NCBI GenBank assembly: GCA_031550325.1
Contig: JAVBOR010000033.1
Span: 1 to 38,130, forward strand
DNA length: 38,130 bases
Direction of reading: 5' to 3'
Source: JAVBTT01 sp031550325
GTDB taxonomy: Bacteria > Bacillota > Clostridia > Oscillospirales > UBA929
Shown here: one piece after another, positions 22,499-30,551 of the stretch
Position numbering within the stretch: the stretch's first letter is position 1
How the letters are laid out: each line of letters starts with the position of its first letter
Translations under genes and position numbers: made by a program
The notes under the pieces: generated by a model
Seen by the model: only the letters and a program-made list of their open reading frames with translations
What the model was told of the DNA's origin: nothing
Database searches by the model: none

Positions 22499-23415
22499 TC
22501 AACGTGTTTATTGACGGCCGGGAGGGCACCACCGGCCTACAGATTCAGTCGCGGCTGGAAGCGCGGGAGGATGTGCGCCTGCTGGCCATTGACGAGGCGC
22601 TGCGCAAGGACGAGGCGGCGCGCAAGGTTTTACTCAACAGCGCAGACTGCGTGTTTCTGTGTCTGCCCGACGCGGCTGCCCGGCAGGCGGTCGCGCTGAT
22701 TGACAATCCCGATGTCGTCGTCCTGGACGCCTCGACGGCCCATCGGACGGAGCCCGGCTGGGTCTACGGCTTTCCCGAGCTGTCGCCTGAGCACAGAAGC
22801 GCGCTCAAAGAGTCCCGCCGCATCGCCGTTCCGGGCTGCCACGCCTCGGGGTTTTGCGCTCTCGTGTATCCGCTCGTGCGCAAAGGACTTTTGCCCTCCG
22901 ACGCGGCGCTCAGCTGCACCTCGCTCACCGGATACAGCGGGGGCGGCAAGTCCATGATCGCCCAGTATGAGGGCGGCGACCCTCCGCGCGGCGCTCAGCC
23001 GTATGCGCTCGCCCTTCATCACAAGCATCTGCCCGAGATGACCGCCGTGTGCTGTCTGCAGACCCCGCCCATCTTCTCGCCCTGCGTGGTGCCGGTGCGG
23101 CAGGGCATGCTGGTCAGCGTCCCCGTATTTTTGAGCGCACAGTCCCTGCACGCCGCCCTGGCAGCCCATTATGACGGCGTGGATAACGTGCGCGTGATGC
23201 CGTTTGAGGGAGAAAATCCGCAGGCCTTTTTGGACATGGAGGCGCTCAACGGCACCGATAAACTGGAAATTTTTGTGTTCGGCCATGACAGGCAGTCGTT
23301 GCTGGTCGCGAGGCTGGACAATTTGGGTAAAGGCGCGGCCGGCGCGGCAGTACAGTGTATGGAGCTGCGCTTCGGACTTCGGGCGCGGGATACGGCGCCG
23401 GACATCCGTCCTTGA
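22495..23415 (+). CDS. argC: N-acetyl-gamma-glutamyl-phosphate reductase, short (type 2) form
   Basis: This 306-residue enzyme reduces N-acetylglutamyl phosphate to the semialdehyde with NADPH. The N-terminal segment FIDGREGTTGLQI binds the cofactor, and the catalytic cysteine is in VPGCHASGF. It is shorter than the 340-residue type 1 enzymes, and the FIDGxxGTTG start is typical of the type 2 form. It is coupled to argH by ATGA and separated from argJ by 15 bases holding AAAGGAG. Confidence 0.94.
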   Translation: MINVFIDGREGTTGLQIQSRLEAREDVRLLAIDEALRKDEAARKVLLNSADCVFLCLPDAAARQAVALIDNPDVVVLDASTAHRTEPGWVYGFPELSPEHRSALKESRRIAVPGCHASGFCALVYPLVRKGLLPSDAALSCTSLTGYSGGGKSMIAQYEGGDPPRGAQPYALALHHKHLPEMTAVCCLQTPPIFSPCVVPVRQGMLVSVPVFLSAQSLHAALAAHYDGVDNVRVMPFEGENPQAFLDMEALNGTDKLEIFVFGHDRQSLLVARLDNLGKGAAGAAVQCMELRFGLRARDTAPDIRP

Positions 23416-23430
23416 AAGGAGCAAGCAATT

Positions 23431-24645
23431 ATGACAGAAATTCAGGGCGGCTGCTGCGCCGCCAAAGGCTTTAAAGCAGCCGGGCTCCACTGCGGCATTC
23501 GCAGAAACACGAGCAAGAAGGATCTGGCGCTGATCTACGCCGAAACCGAATGCGCGGCGGCGGCGGTCTACACCCAAAACCTGGTGAAGGCCTCGCCGCT
23601 CATGGTCACAAAGGCGCATCTGGCGTCGGGGACGGCCCGCGCCATTTTGGCAAACTCGGGCAACGCAAACGCCTGCACGCCCGACGGCGATGAGAACGCC
23701 CGCCTGAGCTGCCGCGCGGCGGCAAAGGCCCTTGGGCTTGATGAAACCGAGATTGTCTTGGGCTCCACCGGCGTCATCGGCGTGCCTCTCCCCGTGGAGC
23801 GCATTGTCGAGGCCATGCCTGCGCTCTCGGCAGCGCTGCGCCACGACGGAAGCGACGACGCGGCATCTGCCATCATGACGACCGACCTTACGTCCAAGCA
23901 GCATGCCGTCCGGCTTGAGATCGGCGGCAAAACCGTCACGATCGGCGGCATTGCCAAGGGAAGCGGCATGATCCATCCGAACATGGGCACCATGCTGTCC
24001 TTTCTGACCACGGACTGCGCCATTTCGGCGCAGATGCTGCACGAGGCTCTGTCCGCGTCCGCGCGCGTTACATACAACCGCATCAGCGTCGACGGGGACA
24101 CCTCCACCAACGACATGTCGGTCGTGCTGGCCTCCGGGCTGGCGGGAAACCCCGTGATTGACCGCCCGAACGACGACTACCGGCTGTTTCTTGACGCGCT
24201 GAATGCCGTCAACGGCGCGCTGGCGCGCATGATGGCGCGTGACGGCGAGGGAGCGACCAGGCTGATCTGCTGCCGCGTGCACGGCGCGGCATCGCTGCAG
24301 GACGCCGAGCTGCTGTCGATGAGCGTTGTGTCGTCCTCGCTTGTCAAGGCGGCGATGTTTGGCGCAGACGCCAACTGGGGCCGGATTCTGTGTGCGCTGG
24401 GTTATGCCGGCGCCGCGCTGCGCCCCGAGCTTGTGAACATCACGTTCAGCTCGGCGGCCGGGGAGATCGTCGTCTGCGCCGGCGGCGCCGGCGTCGCGTT
24501 TGACGAAAAGGCTGCCAAGGCCATTCTCAGCGCTGACGAGGTGAACATCGTGTGCGGCGTCAACATGGGCTCGTTTGAAGCCGAGGCGTTTGGCTGCGAC
24601 CTCACCTATGACTATGTGAAGATAAATGGAGATTACCGATCATGA
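23431..24645 (+). CDS. argJ: Glutamate N-acetyltransferase / amino-acid acetyltransferase, ArgJ
   Basis: This 404-residue precursor cleaves itself into alpha and beta chains. It moves acetyl from N-acetylornithine to glutamate, which recycles the acetyl group, and in bifunctional forms also uses acetyl-CoA. The cleavage region is GIAKGSGMIHPNMGTMLSF, with the nucleophile Thr after Gly in place of the more common Ala. No argA or argE is present, consistent with a cyclic pathway. Whether the enzyme is mono- or bifunctional cannot be told from sequence alone. AAAGGAG lies nine bases before the ATG; the end overlaps argB by ATGA. Confidence 0.95.
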   Translation: MTEIQGGCCAAKGFKAAGLHCGIRRNTSKKDLALIYAETECAAAAVYTQNLVKASPLMVTKAHLASGTARAILANSGNANACTPDGDENARLSCRAAAKALGLDETEIVLGSTGVIGVPLPVERIVEAMPALSAALRHDGSDDAASAIMTTDLTSKQHAVRLEIGGKTVTIGGIAKGSGMIHPNMGTMLSFLTTDCAISAQMLHEALSASARVTYNRISVDGDTSTNDMSVVLASGLAGNPVIDRPNDDYRLFLDALNAVNGALARMMARDGEGATRLICCRVHGAASLQDAELLSMSVVSSSLVKAAMFGADANWGRILCALGYAGAALRPELVNITFSSAAGEIVVCAGGAGVAFDEKAAKAILSADEVNIVCGVNMGSFEAEAFGCDLTYDYVKINGDYRS

Positions 24646-25502
24646 ACTACATTGAACGCGCCGGTATGCTGTCCGAGGCGCTGCCCTATATTCAGCAATA
24701 CGCCAAGAAGACCATCGTCGTCAAGTACGGCGGCAACGCGATGCAGTCCGAGGCGCTCAAGCAGGCAGTCCTCTCGGACATCGTTCTGCTGAGCCTTGTC
24801 GGCATGCGCGTCGTTGTGGTGCACGGCGGCGGCCCGGAGATCAACACCGTTTTGGGCCAGATGGGCATCGAGTCCAAATTTGTAAACGGCTTGCGCTACA
24901 CAGACGAGCCCACGATGGACGTGGTGCAGATGGTGCTGGCGGGCAAGGTCGGCAAGGAGCTTGTCTCGATCATCACCAAGCTCGGCGGCCGGGCCATCGG
25001 CCTTTGCGGCCTGGACGGGCAGATGATCACGGCCGTGAAGCTGGACGACAGCCTGGGGCTGGTGGGGGACATCAAGTCAGTTGACCCCGCGCCCATCAAC
25101 CTGCTGCTCGACAGCGGGTATATCCCCGTCATCTCCACCGTCGCGCACGGGCTGGACGCCGACACGGCTTACAACATCAACGCCGACACGGCCGCCGCCG
25201 AGCTGGCGGTCGCGCTCAAAGCCGAAAAGCTTGTGCTGCTGACCGACGTGCGCGGCCTGTGCCGTGACCCAAAGGACGAGGAAACGCTGCTTCCGGTTGT
25301 CTCGCTCTGCGAGGTTCCCCCGCTGATCAAGAGCGGCGCGGTCGGCGGCGGCATGATTCCCAAGCTGGACTGCTGTGTCAACGCCATTCGCCGGGGCGTC
25401 TCGCGCGCGCACATTCTGGACGGGCGCATTCCCCACTCCATCCTGATTGAAATGCTCACGGACTCCGGCGTCGGCACGATGATCGTGCCGAACAACCAGT
25501 AG
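24642..25502 (+). CDS. argB: Acetylglutamate kinase
   Basis: This 286-residue amino-acid kinase phosphorylates N-acetylglutamate. It shows the ATP-binding start TIVVKYGGNAM, the VHGGGPEIN substrate loop and the LTDVRGLCRDP motif, with the expected ending GGGMIPKLDCC. An N-terminal helix of about 20 residues (YIERAGMLSEALPYIQQYAKK) is the part that, in arginine-sensitive hexameric kinases, mediates feedback inhibition; arginine control is therefore likely. A gap of 128 bases with a repeat hairpin and a possible promoter follows before argD. Confidence 0.96.
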   Translation: MNYIERAGMLSEALPYIQQYAKKTIVVKYGGNAMQSEALKQAVLSDIVLLSLVGMRVVVVHGGGPEINTVLGQMGIESKFVNGLRYTDEPTMDVVQMVLAGKVGKELVSIITKLGGRAIGLCGLDGQMITAVKLDDSLGLVGDIKSVDPAPINLLLDSGYIPVISTVAHGLDADTAYNINADTAAAELAVALKAEKLVLLTDVRGLCRDPKDEETLLPVVSLCEVPPLIKSGAVGGGMIPKLDCCVNAIRRGVSRAHILDGRIPHSILIEMLTDSGVGTMIVPNNQ

Positions 25503-25521
25503 CCCGGCCGCGCCGGCCAAA

Positions 25522-25565
25522 TTGTCCAAGACCCGAGGTTCTTGGACAAAGCGGGGGTTTGGGCG
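25522..25565. repeat. Structured intergenic repeat, locus D (single inverted M3 with linker)
   Basis: Arms TTGTCCAAGA (25522-25531) and TCTTGGACAA (25540-25549) pair perfectly around CCCGAGGT. The linker AAAGCGGGGGTTTGG after it matches the linker at loci C and E. The arms differ from other M3 copies, yet remain complementary. It is the only repeat copy inside an operon. Confidence 0.7.
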
Positions 25566-25573
25566 ACGACTTT

Positions 25574-25603
25574 TTAACATTCTGACCACGCTTATCATAT
25601 TCT
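25574..25603 (+). promoter_or_regulatory. Possible internal promoter for argD-argF
   Basis: TTAACA, an 18-base spacer and TATTCT in an unusually AT-rich stretch, 30 bases before the argD start. It is followed by a short inverted repeat TTATCGATAA (25608-25617) that ends at the argD ribosome binding site. No ARG box is evident here. Confidence 0.4.
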
Positions 25604-25630
25604 ATTTTTATCGATAAGGGAGGAGCGGCC

Positions 25631-26806
25631 ATGTTTAAGCTGACAAAAGCGCAGTATGACGCCCATGTGATGGACACCTACGCCCGCTTTGACGTTGATT
25701 TTGTGCGCGGCGAGGGCTGTACGCTGTATGACGCCGCGGGCAAAGCCTATCTTGACTTCGCCTCGGGCATCGGCGTCAACTCGGTGGGCTACGGACATCC
25801 CGCGTGGGTGGACGCCGTGGCCAAACAGGCAGCCGCGCTGGCCCATGTGTCCAATCTCTATTACACCGGGCCCGGCGGCAGGCTGGCCGAGCGCCTGACG
25901 GCGCTTTCTGGCCTTGAGACCGTTTTTTTCTCAAACTCCGGCGCAGAGGCAAACGAGGGCATGATCAAGTGCGCGCGCAAAGCCTCGGCCGACACCTACG
26001 GTGACTGGCGGCACACGATCGTCACGCTGCGCGACAGCTTTCACGGACGCACGCTGACGACGCTCGCGGCCACCGGCCAGGACGTATTTCACCAGCGCTT
26101 CCACCCGCTGACCGAGGGCTTTATCCATGTCCCCCGGGGTGACATCGGGGCGCTGAAGCGGCTGGGCGGGGACGTGTGCGCGGTGATGCTTGAAATCGTG
26201 CAGGGCGAGGGCGGCGTTTTGCCGTGCCCGCAGGAGTATCTGCAGCAGGTCGCCGCACTGTGCGCCGAGCGCGACTGGCTGCTTTGCGTGGACGAGGTGC
26301 AGACCGGCGTCGGACGCTGCGGCAGCTTTTTCGCGTTTCAAAAAATGGGCCTTAAGCCCGACCTGGTCAGCTTTGCCAAGGGCATCGCGGGCGGGCTTCC
26401 GTTTGGCGGCTTTTTGGCAGGGCAGCGCGCCGCGCGTACGCTCCGGCCCGGCGACCACGCCACAACCTTCGGCGGGAACCCCGTCTGCTGCGCTGCGGCG
26501 CTGGCCACGCTGGACATTCTTGACCCGGTCCTCGGCGCCGTTGACGCCAAAGGCGCGTTTATCCGCGAGCGCATTTTGGCCATGAACCTTCCGGCCGTCA
26601 ACGAGGTGCGCGGACTCGGCCTCATGCTCGGCGTCTCTGTTCAGGGCGCGCCGCGCGTTCTCGTGCAAAAGCTCCTCGACGCGGGGCTTGTTTGCCTGAC
26701 CGCCGGGGGGGACGCCATCCGGCTGCTGCCGCCGCTCGTAATCAGCTTTGACGACCTGGAACGCGGGCTGGCGATCTTTGAAGAAGTAGTGAGGAATGCA
26801 TCATGA
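25631..26806 (+). CDS. argD: Acetylornithine aminotransferase
   Basis: This 391-residue pyridoxal-phosphate enzyme of the class III aminotransferases transfers an amino group from glutamate to N-acetylglutamate semialdehyde. It shows FSNSGAEANEGMIKCARK, the SFHGRTLTTLAATGQ motif, and the cofactor lysine in LVSFAKGIAGGLPFGGF. GGGAGGAG precedes ATG 25631 by five bases. It overlaps argF by ATGA. Length is normal. Confidence 0.96.
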   Translation: MFKLTKAQYDAHVMDTYARFDVDFVRGEGCTLYDAAGKAYLDFASGIGVNSVGYGHPAWVDAVAKQAAALAHVSNLYYTGPGGRLAERLTALSGLETVFFSNSGAEANEGMIKCARKASADTYGDWRHTIVTLRDSFHGRTLTTLAATGQDVFHQRFHPLTEGFIHVPRGDIGALKRLGGDVCAVMLEIVQGEGGVLPCPQEYLQQVAALCAERDWLLCVDEVQTGVGRCGSFFAFQKMGLKPDLVSFAKGIAGGLPFGGFLAGQRAARTLRPGDHATTFGGNPVCCAAALATLDILDPVLGAVDAKGAFIRERILAMNLPAVNEVRGLGLMLGVSVQGAPRVLVQKLLDAGLVCLTAGGDAIRLLPPLVISFDDLERGLAIFEEVVRNAS

Positions 26807-27720
26807 CTAAAGATTTGCTGAAAATGTCCGATCTTTCTCAAAAGGACATCTTAGCGCTGCTCAACCTGGCCGACCAGATGAAATTTAATCTCAAGCACGG
26901 GCTGTCTCACCAAACCCTGCCGGGCAAGACGCTGGCCATGATTTTCACCAAGGCGTCCACGCGCACGCGCGTCTCCTTTGAAGCGGGCATGTACCAGCTC
27001 GGCGGGCAGGCGCTGTTCCTGTCGGGAAACGACCTGCAGATCGGCCGCGGCGAGCCCGTGGAAGACACGGCGCGCGTCCTCAGCCGCTATGTCGACGGCA
27101 TCATGATCCGCACCTTTGCCCAGGCCGAAGTAGAGGCTCTGGCGCAGGCCGCCTCTATTCCGGTCATCAACGGTCTGACGGACTACGCCCACCCCTGCCA
27201 GATTTTGGCCGACTTCATGACCATCCGCGAGCGCTTTTCCACGCTTGAAGGGCTCAACGTCTGCTTTGTCGGCGATGGCAACAACATGTGCAACTCGCTG
27301 ATCGTCGGCTCGCTTCTGTGCGGCATGCACATCAGCGTGGCCGTGCCGAAGGGCTACGAGCCCCATCCCGACGTTCTGAGCTTCGCCGGCGAGCGGCTCC
27401 ATCTGACGCGCGACCCGCGCGAGGCTGCCGAAAACGCCGACGTCGTCTTTACGGACGTCTGGGCGAGCATGGGCCAGGAAGAGGAGTCGCAGCTCCGCCG
27501 CGAGGCGTTTAAGAGCTTCCAGGTCAACGCGGCGCTGATGGCACTTGCCCACCCCGGCGCGATGGTGCAGCACTGCCTGCCCGCGCACCGCGGCGAAGAG
27601 ATCACCGCCGAGGTTTTCGACGCACACGCGTCTGAAATCTTTAACGAGGCGGAGAACCGTCTGCACGTTCAAAAGGCGGTCATGACCACGCTCATGAGCA
27701 CTGAGGACGCCTCGATTTAG
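26803..27720 (+). CDS. argF: Ornithine carbamoyltransferase
   Basis: This 305-residue enzyme makes citrulline from ornithine and carbamoyl phosphate. The carbamoyl phosphate motif is TKASTRTRVSFE near residue 50. Also present are HPCQILAD, the ornithine loop DVWASMGQE and the HCLPAHRGEEI signature. These favour the anabolic transferase; a catabolic version usually travels with arcA or arcC, which are absent. It is the last gene of the operon. No terminator is obvious in the 38 bases before the next promoter's -10 box. Confidence 0.96.
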   Translation: MTKDLLKMSDLSQKDILALLNLADQMKFNLKHGLSHQTLPGKTLAMIFTKASTRTRVSFEAGMYQLGGQALFLSGNDLQIGRGEPVEDTARVLSRYVDGIMIRTFAQAEVEALAQAASIPVINGLTDYAHPCQILADFMTIRERFSTLEGLNVCFVGDGNNMCNSLIVGSLLCGMHISVAVPKGYEPHPDVLSFAGERLHLTRDPREAAENADVVFTDVWASMGQEEESQLRREAFKSFQVNAALMALAHPGAMVQHCLPAHRGEEITAEVFDAHASEIFNEAENRLHVQKAVMTTLMSTEDASI

Positions 27721-27740
27721 CGCGGCTCGGTCCGATGGCT

Positions 27741-27764
27741 TTTATGCCTGTTGTGTGGTATAAT
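27741..27764 (+). promoter_or_regulatory. Extended -10 promoter for the cyclic-nucleotide-domain protein
   Basis: TGG directly precedes a perfect TATAAT (27759-27764). No good -35 box is present at the normal spacing, as is common with extended -10 promoters. It leaves a leader of about 50 bases. Confidence 0.62.
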
Positions 27765-27820
27765 AGCGTAACGTGCGGTTTTGCACGACTTTGTAAACCC
27801 CGCGGCAAGGAGGCTTCTGC

Positions 27821-28969
27821 ATGCACTGGCTTGATACCATGCGAACCATCTCCACACAAGCTTCGTTTAAAAAAGGCGAAATCGTCTATTTGCAGGGCGC
27901 GAAGGATCAGCAAACCTATATGCTGCTTAGCGGCACCGTTGCGCTGTGCGTGAATAAAACACAGGTTTATTCGGTCGGGCCGGGCGCGCTGTTCGGCTTG
28001 GTCAGCGCCCTGGACGGCGGAGATCGCGAGATGACTGCCATCGCCACGCTTGACTGCGTGACGCTCGTGCTTGACGCGCAGGCGCTCAGGCAGCTCTGTG
28101 GCGCTTCAACCGACTTTTTTGAATATTTAACCACAGCGCTGGCCGGCACCACGCGCACGCTGGTGGGCGCTCTGGCCGCGCCTACGGACGGCAGCGAGGT
28201 CGAAGACGTCGCGCCCGAGCTCATCTCCGGCAGCGAGGCAGCCGCGCACAACTCCATTTTGCCGTCCGGGCATCCGACGTATTCCATCTCCGGGTCGGAG
28301 CTTTCGGTCAAGCTTGTGCACGACAAGGCCTTTGTCTGCCCCATCTGCCAGCAGAACTTTGTTGACCAGACCCCGCTCTCCTTTAAGCTGAAGACCCGCG
28401 AGGTCACATACGACATGCGCACGATTTACGAAGGCCTCGAAATCCTGTGGCATTCGGTGCGCGTTTGCCCGCACTGTAACACCGCCGCGCCGACCGGAAC
28501 CTTTGCCAAGCTCACCGCGCGGGACGCGCGCCAGCTCAAGGCCTCGGGCTACGCCGCCAAGTATCCCCCTTTCTGCGGCTGGACCTCGCCGCGCACGGTT
28601 GACCAGGTGTTTCAGGCGTTTTACCTGGCGCTGCACTGTCTGGACATGTCCAGCAAGGACGTTTTGGTCCGGGCGCAAATCTGGCGCAGGCTCATGTGGC
28701 TGTATGGCGACGTGGCCGACGAATCCCGTCAGCAGGACGCAGCCCGCAAAACGCTGGGCGCCTATCAGGAGGTCTATCGGGTCAAAACGCTCGCCGGCGA
28801 GGAGGAGCAGCAGGTCAATATTATCCTGGGCGATCTTTACCAGGTTCACAATGACCGCTCCAACGCCTACCGCCACTACATGAATGTCGTCCAGCTTGGC
28901 AAAACGGCCAACCCTCTGCTTTACGCGCATGCGACCGACGCCATCGCCGACCTGCGCGCCGAGCGATAG
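27821..28969 (+). CDS. Cyclic-nucleotide-binding-like domain fused to DUF2225
   Basis: This 382-residue soluble protein has two regions. The N-terminal region, about residues 8-105, is a CRP-like beta roll (KKGEIVYLQGAKDQQTYMLL, then VGPGALFGLVSALDGGDREMTAIA). The usual Gly-Glu of the phosphate-binding cassette reads FGLVSAL, and its Arg-Ala pair is not clear, so cyclic nucleotide binding is doubtful. After a Ser/Glu-rich linker, DUF2225 runs from about 160 to the end. It has zinc-type cysteines (VCPICQQNF, VCPHCNTA) and a TPR-like helical tail (YQEVYRVKTLAGEEEQQVNIILGDLYQVH). AAGGAGG stands seven bases before ATG 27821. No DNA-binding helix-turn-helix is seen. Function is unknown; a sensor role is inference. 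Confidence 0.85.
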   Translation: MHWLDTMRTISTQASFKKGEIVYLQGAKDQQTYMLLSGTVALCVNKTQVYSVGPGALFGLVSALDGGDREMTAIATLDCVTLVLDAQALRQLCGASTDFFEYLTTALAGTTRTLVGALAAPTDGSEVEDVAPELISGSEAAAHNSILPSGHPTYSISGSELSVKLVHDKAFVCPICQQNFVDQTPLSFKLKTREVTYDMRTIYEGLEILWHSVRVCPHCNTAAPTGTFAKLTARDARQLKASGYAAKYPPFCGWTSPRTVDQVFQAFYLALHCLDMSSKDVLVRAQIWRRLMWLYGDVADESRQQDAARKTLGAYQEVYRVKTLAGEEEQQVNIILGDLYQVHNDRSNAYRHYMNVVQLGKTANPLLYAHATDAIADLRAER

Positions 28970-28978
28970 AGGGCATGC

Positions 28979-29144
28979 TGTCAAAGAACCAAGGGTTCTT
29001 TGACAAAGCGGGGACAAGATCGCGTCTTTGTGAAGATGCGTAAAGAAACGCTTTCCCGGAGCGAATCCGTGAAAGCGTTGTGGTTTAATATTTTGATTTT
29101 TCTCCAGACTGTCAAAGACCCGAAGGTTCTTTGACAGTCTGGAG
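28979..29144. repeat. Structured intergenic repeat, locus E (inverted M3-M2-M1, then a 17-bp M3-type stem)
   Basis: M3 at 28979-29005 has arms TGTCAAAGAACC/GGTTCTTTGACA. M2 at 29021-29040 has arms CGCGTCTT/AAGATGCG with one G-U pair. M1 at 29047-29079 has arms AACGCTTTC/GAAAGCGTT, a C/T mismatch, then CGGA/TCCG. A second M3-type stem at 29102-29144 has perfect 17-base arms CTCCAGACTGTCAAAGA/TCTTTGACAGTCTGGAG; it covers the stop codon of the glycosyltransferase gene. Read on the minus strand, the order and the AAACCACAAC leader before M1 match locus A. No U-tract follows the stems. Confidence 0.82.
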
Positions 29145-30338
29145 TTTGCTCTCCCGGCGGATCGGATGCCAGGCGAGGTTTGGCATGAACATCGCGGGCA
29201 GGGCGACAAGCCCGGCCAGAGCCATGTACAGCGGGTAGGCCAGCAAATGCCTGGGCAAAACCTGCTTGCGCTCTGCCAGGGAGGTCAGAAGCCCCTGCCC
29301 AAGCATAACGCCCCATCCCAGGGCCAGCGGACGCAGCGCCTGGATGGCCAGGCCCCAGGCGTCGGCGCCATAAACCAGCGCCTGACACAGCGAAAGCGCC
29401 AGGCAGGCCATGTTGAGCGCCGCGATGGGCACAATGAACAGAAACGAGGCAGCGTCCAGCCGCGCCCTCCAGTCGCGCCGCCAGCCCTTTTCAAACAAAA
29501 GCGGCGCCGTGACGCCCAGGTTCTGATAGGTTCCCACCGACCAGCGGCAGCGCTGCCGGAGCGCCATGCGCAAGTGCACAGGCTGCTCGTCATAAAAGAC
29601 GCATTTGGGTGCAAACCCAATCTTCTCCTGTTTGGCGATCATCTGAAGCGAAAACTCTATGTCCTCGAGCATTGTGCGCGTATGCCAGCCGTCCTTGATA
29701 ACGGATGTGCGAAACGCGTAGCCCGTGCCGCCGACCATCACCGACATGCCGAGTTTGGCGCGCGGCGCGCACACAAATCGGGAGAACGTCCAGAAGAACA
29801 GGGCAGCGCATGCCGAAACCCAGCTCTCCCGGGGATTCTTCGCGTCCCTGTAGCCCATGGCCACAGGGTTCTGATGGAGCGCGGCGCTCATCTCCCGCAA
29901 GAAGTTCTCCTCTGCCACGTTGTCGGCGTCAAATACAGCAATGGCGTCATACTTTTTCAGGATATCCGGCGCTGCGACATTAACGAGCCAGCCCAGCGCG
30001 TATCCCTTCCCCACGCGGTCCGTATCGTGGCGCGCGTAGACCTTGGCGCCCGCCGACTGCGCGATCGCGGCTGTAAAATCCGTGCAGTTGTCGGCCACGA
30101 CAACGATGTCGCAGAGTTCCTTCGGATAGTTTTGCCCGTTCAGCGAGTCCAAAAGCGACCCGATCACCTTCTGTTCATTCCGGGCGGAAATCACCACCGC
30201 GAAACGGTGAAGCCGGCCGGGTCGGGCCTCCTGCTTGCCGTTTCTCTTTGCCAGCGCGAGCACCACCAGCAAGACCTGCACGGCGGCGAAACAGGTCAGC
30301 AGGCTCGAAAGCGCCCATGTGAGATACTCGATCACCAT
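29112..30338 (-). CDS. Membrane-bound family 2 glycosyltransferase
   Basis: This 408-residue processive-type GT2 enzyme has one N-terminal membrane segment (about residues 5-28), a cytoplasmic catalytic domain and a cluster of about three to four segments after residue 285. Visible motifs are VVISARNEQKVIGSLLDSL, AIAVFDADN (the DxD metal site), GGTGYAFR, a TMLEDIEF acid and the RQRCRW substrate motif (QxxRW). These suggest a poly-beta-sugar synthase, but the sugar is unknown. The start ATG 30338 has AAGGGGGAG five bases upstream. The final ten residues, LQTVKEPSGL, are read from the repeat hairpin at 29102-29144, so the C-terminus was probably changed by the repeat. Confidence 0.87.
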   Translation of the reverse strand: MVIEYLTWALSSLLTCFAAVQVLLVVLALAKRNGKQEARPGRLHRFAVVISARNEQKVIGSLLDSLNGQNYPKELCDIVVVADNCTDFTAAIAQSAGAKVYARHDTDRVGKGYALGWLVNVAAPDILKKYDAIAVFDADNVAEENFLREMSAALHQNPVAMGYRDAKNPRESWVSACAALFFWTFSRFVCAPRAKLGMSVMVGGTGYAFRTSVIKDGWHTRTMLEDIEFSLQMIAKQEKIGFAPKCVFYDEQPVHLRMALRQRCRWSVGTYQNLGVTAPLLFEKGWRRDWRARLDAASFLFIVPIAALNMACLALSLCQALVYGADAWGLAIQALRPLALGWGVMLGQGLLTSLAERKQVLPRHLLAYPLYMALAGLVALPAMFMPNLAWHPIRRESKLQTVKEPSGL

Positions 30339-30493
30339 CTCTTCTCCCCCTTTTTATCTTTACTCTAGCAAATAAATCTAAAGAAATAACCATGGTGTTT
30401 ATTAAGAATTTCTGAACAAACCCATTTTTCCCCGCTCCGAATAAAGCGCCGTCATCAAGCCGACACTATGTGTACTGACTGTCACAGAAGTGC

Positions 30494-30530
30494 GCAAATC
30501 GCAGCGGCTTGATCCATCCCTCGCTTTTTG
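30494..30530. repeat. Decayed repeat copy (M5 plus linker) upstream of ppk
   Basis: GCAAATCGCAGCGGCTTGAT, followed by CCATCCCTCGCTTTTTG, resembles the M5-linker of 6851-6886 with small deletions and substitutions. The hairpin is weakened. It lies 20 bases before the ppk start codon, in the divergent gap 30339-30551. The rest of that gap is AT-rich near 30360-30420 with no promoter I can state firmly. Confidence 0.55.
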
Positions 30531-30551
30531 CCGCAGTTTCGAGGAGGCGCT

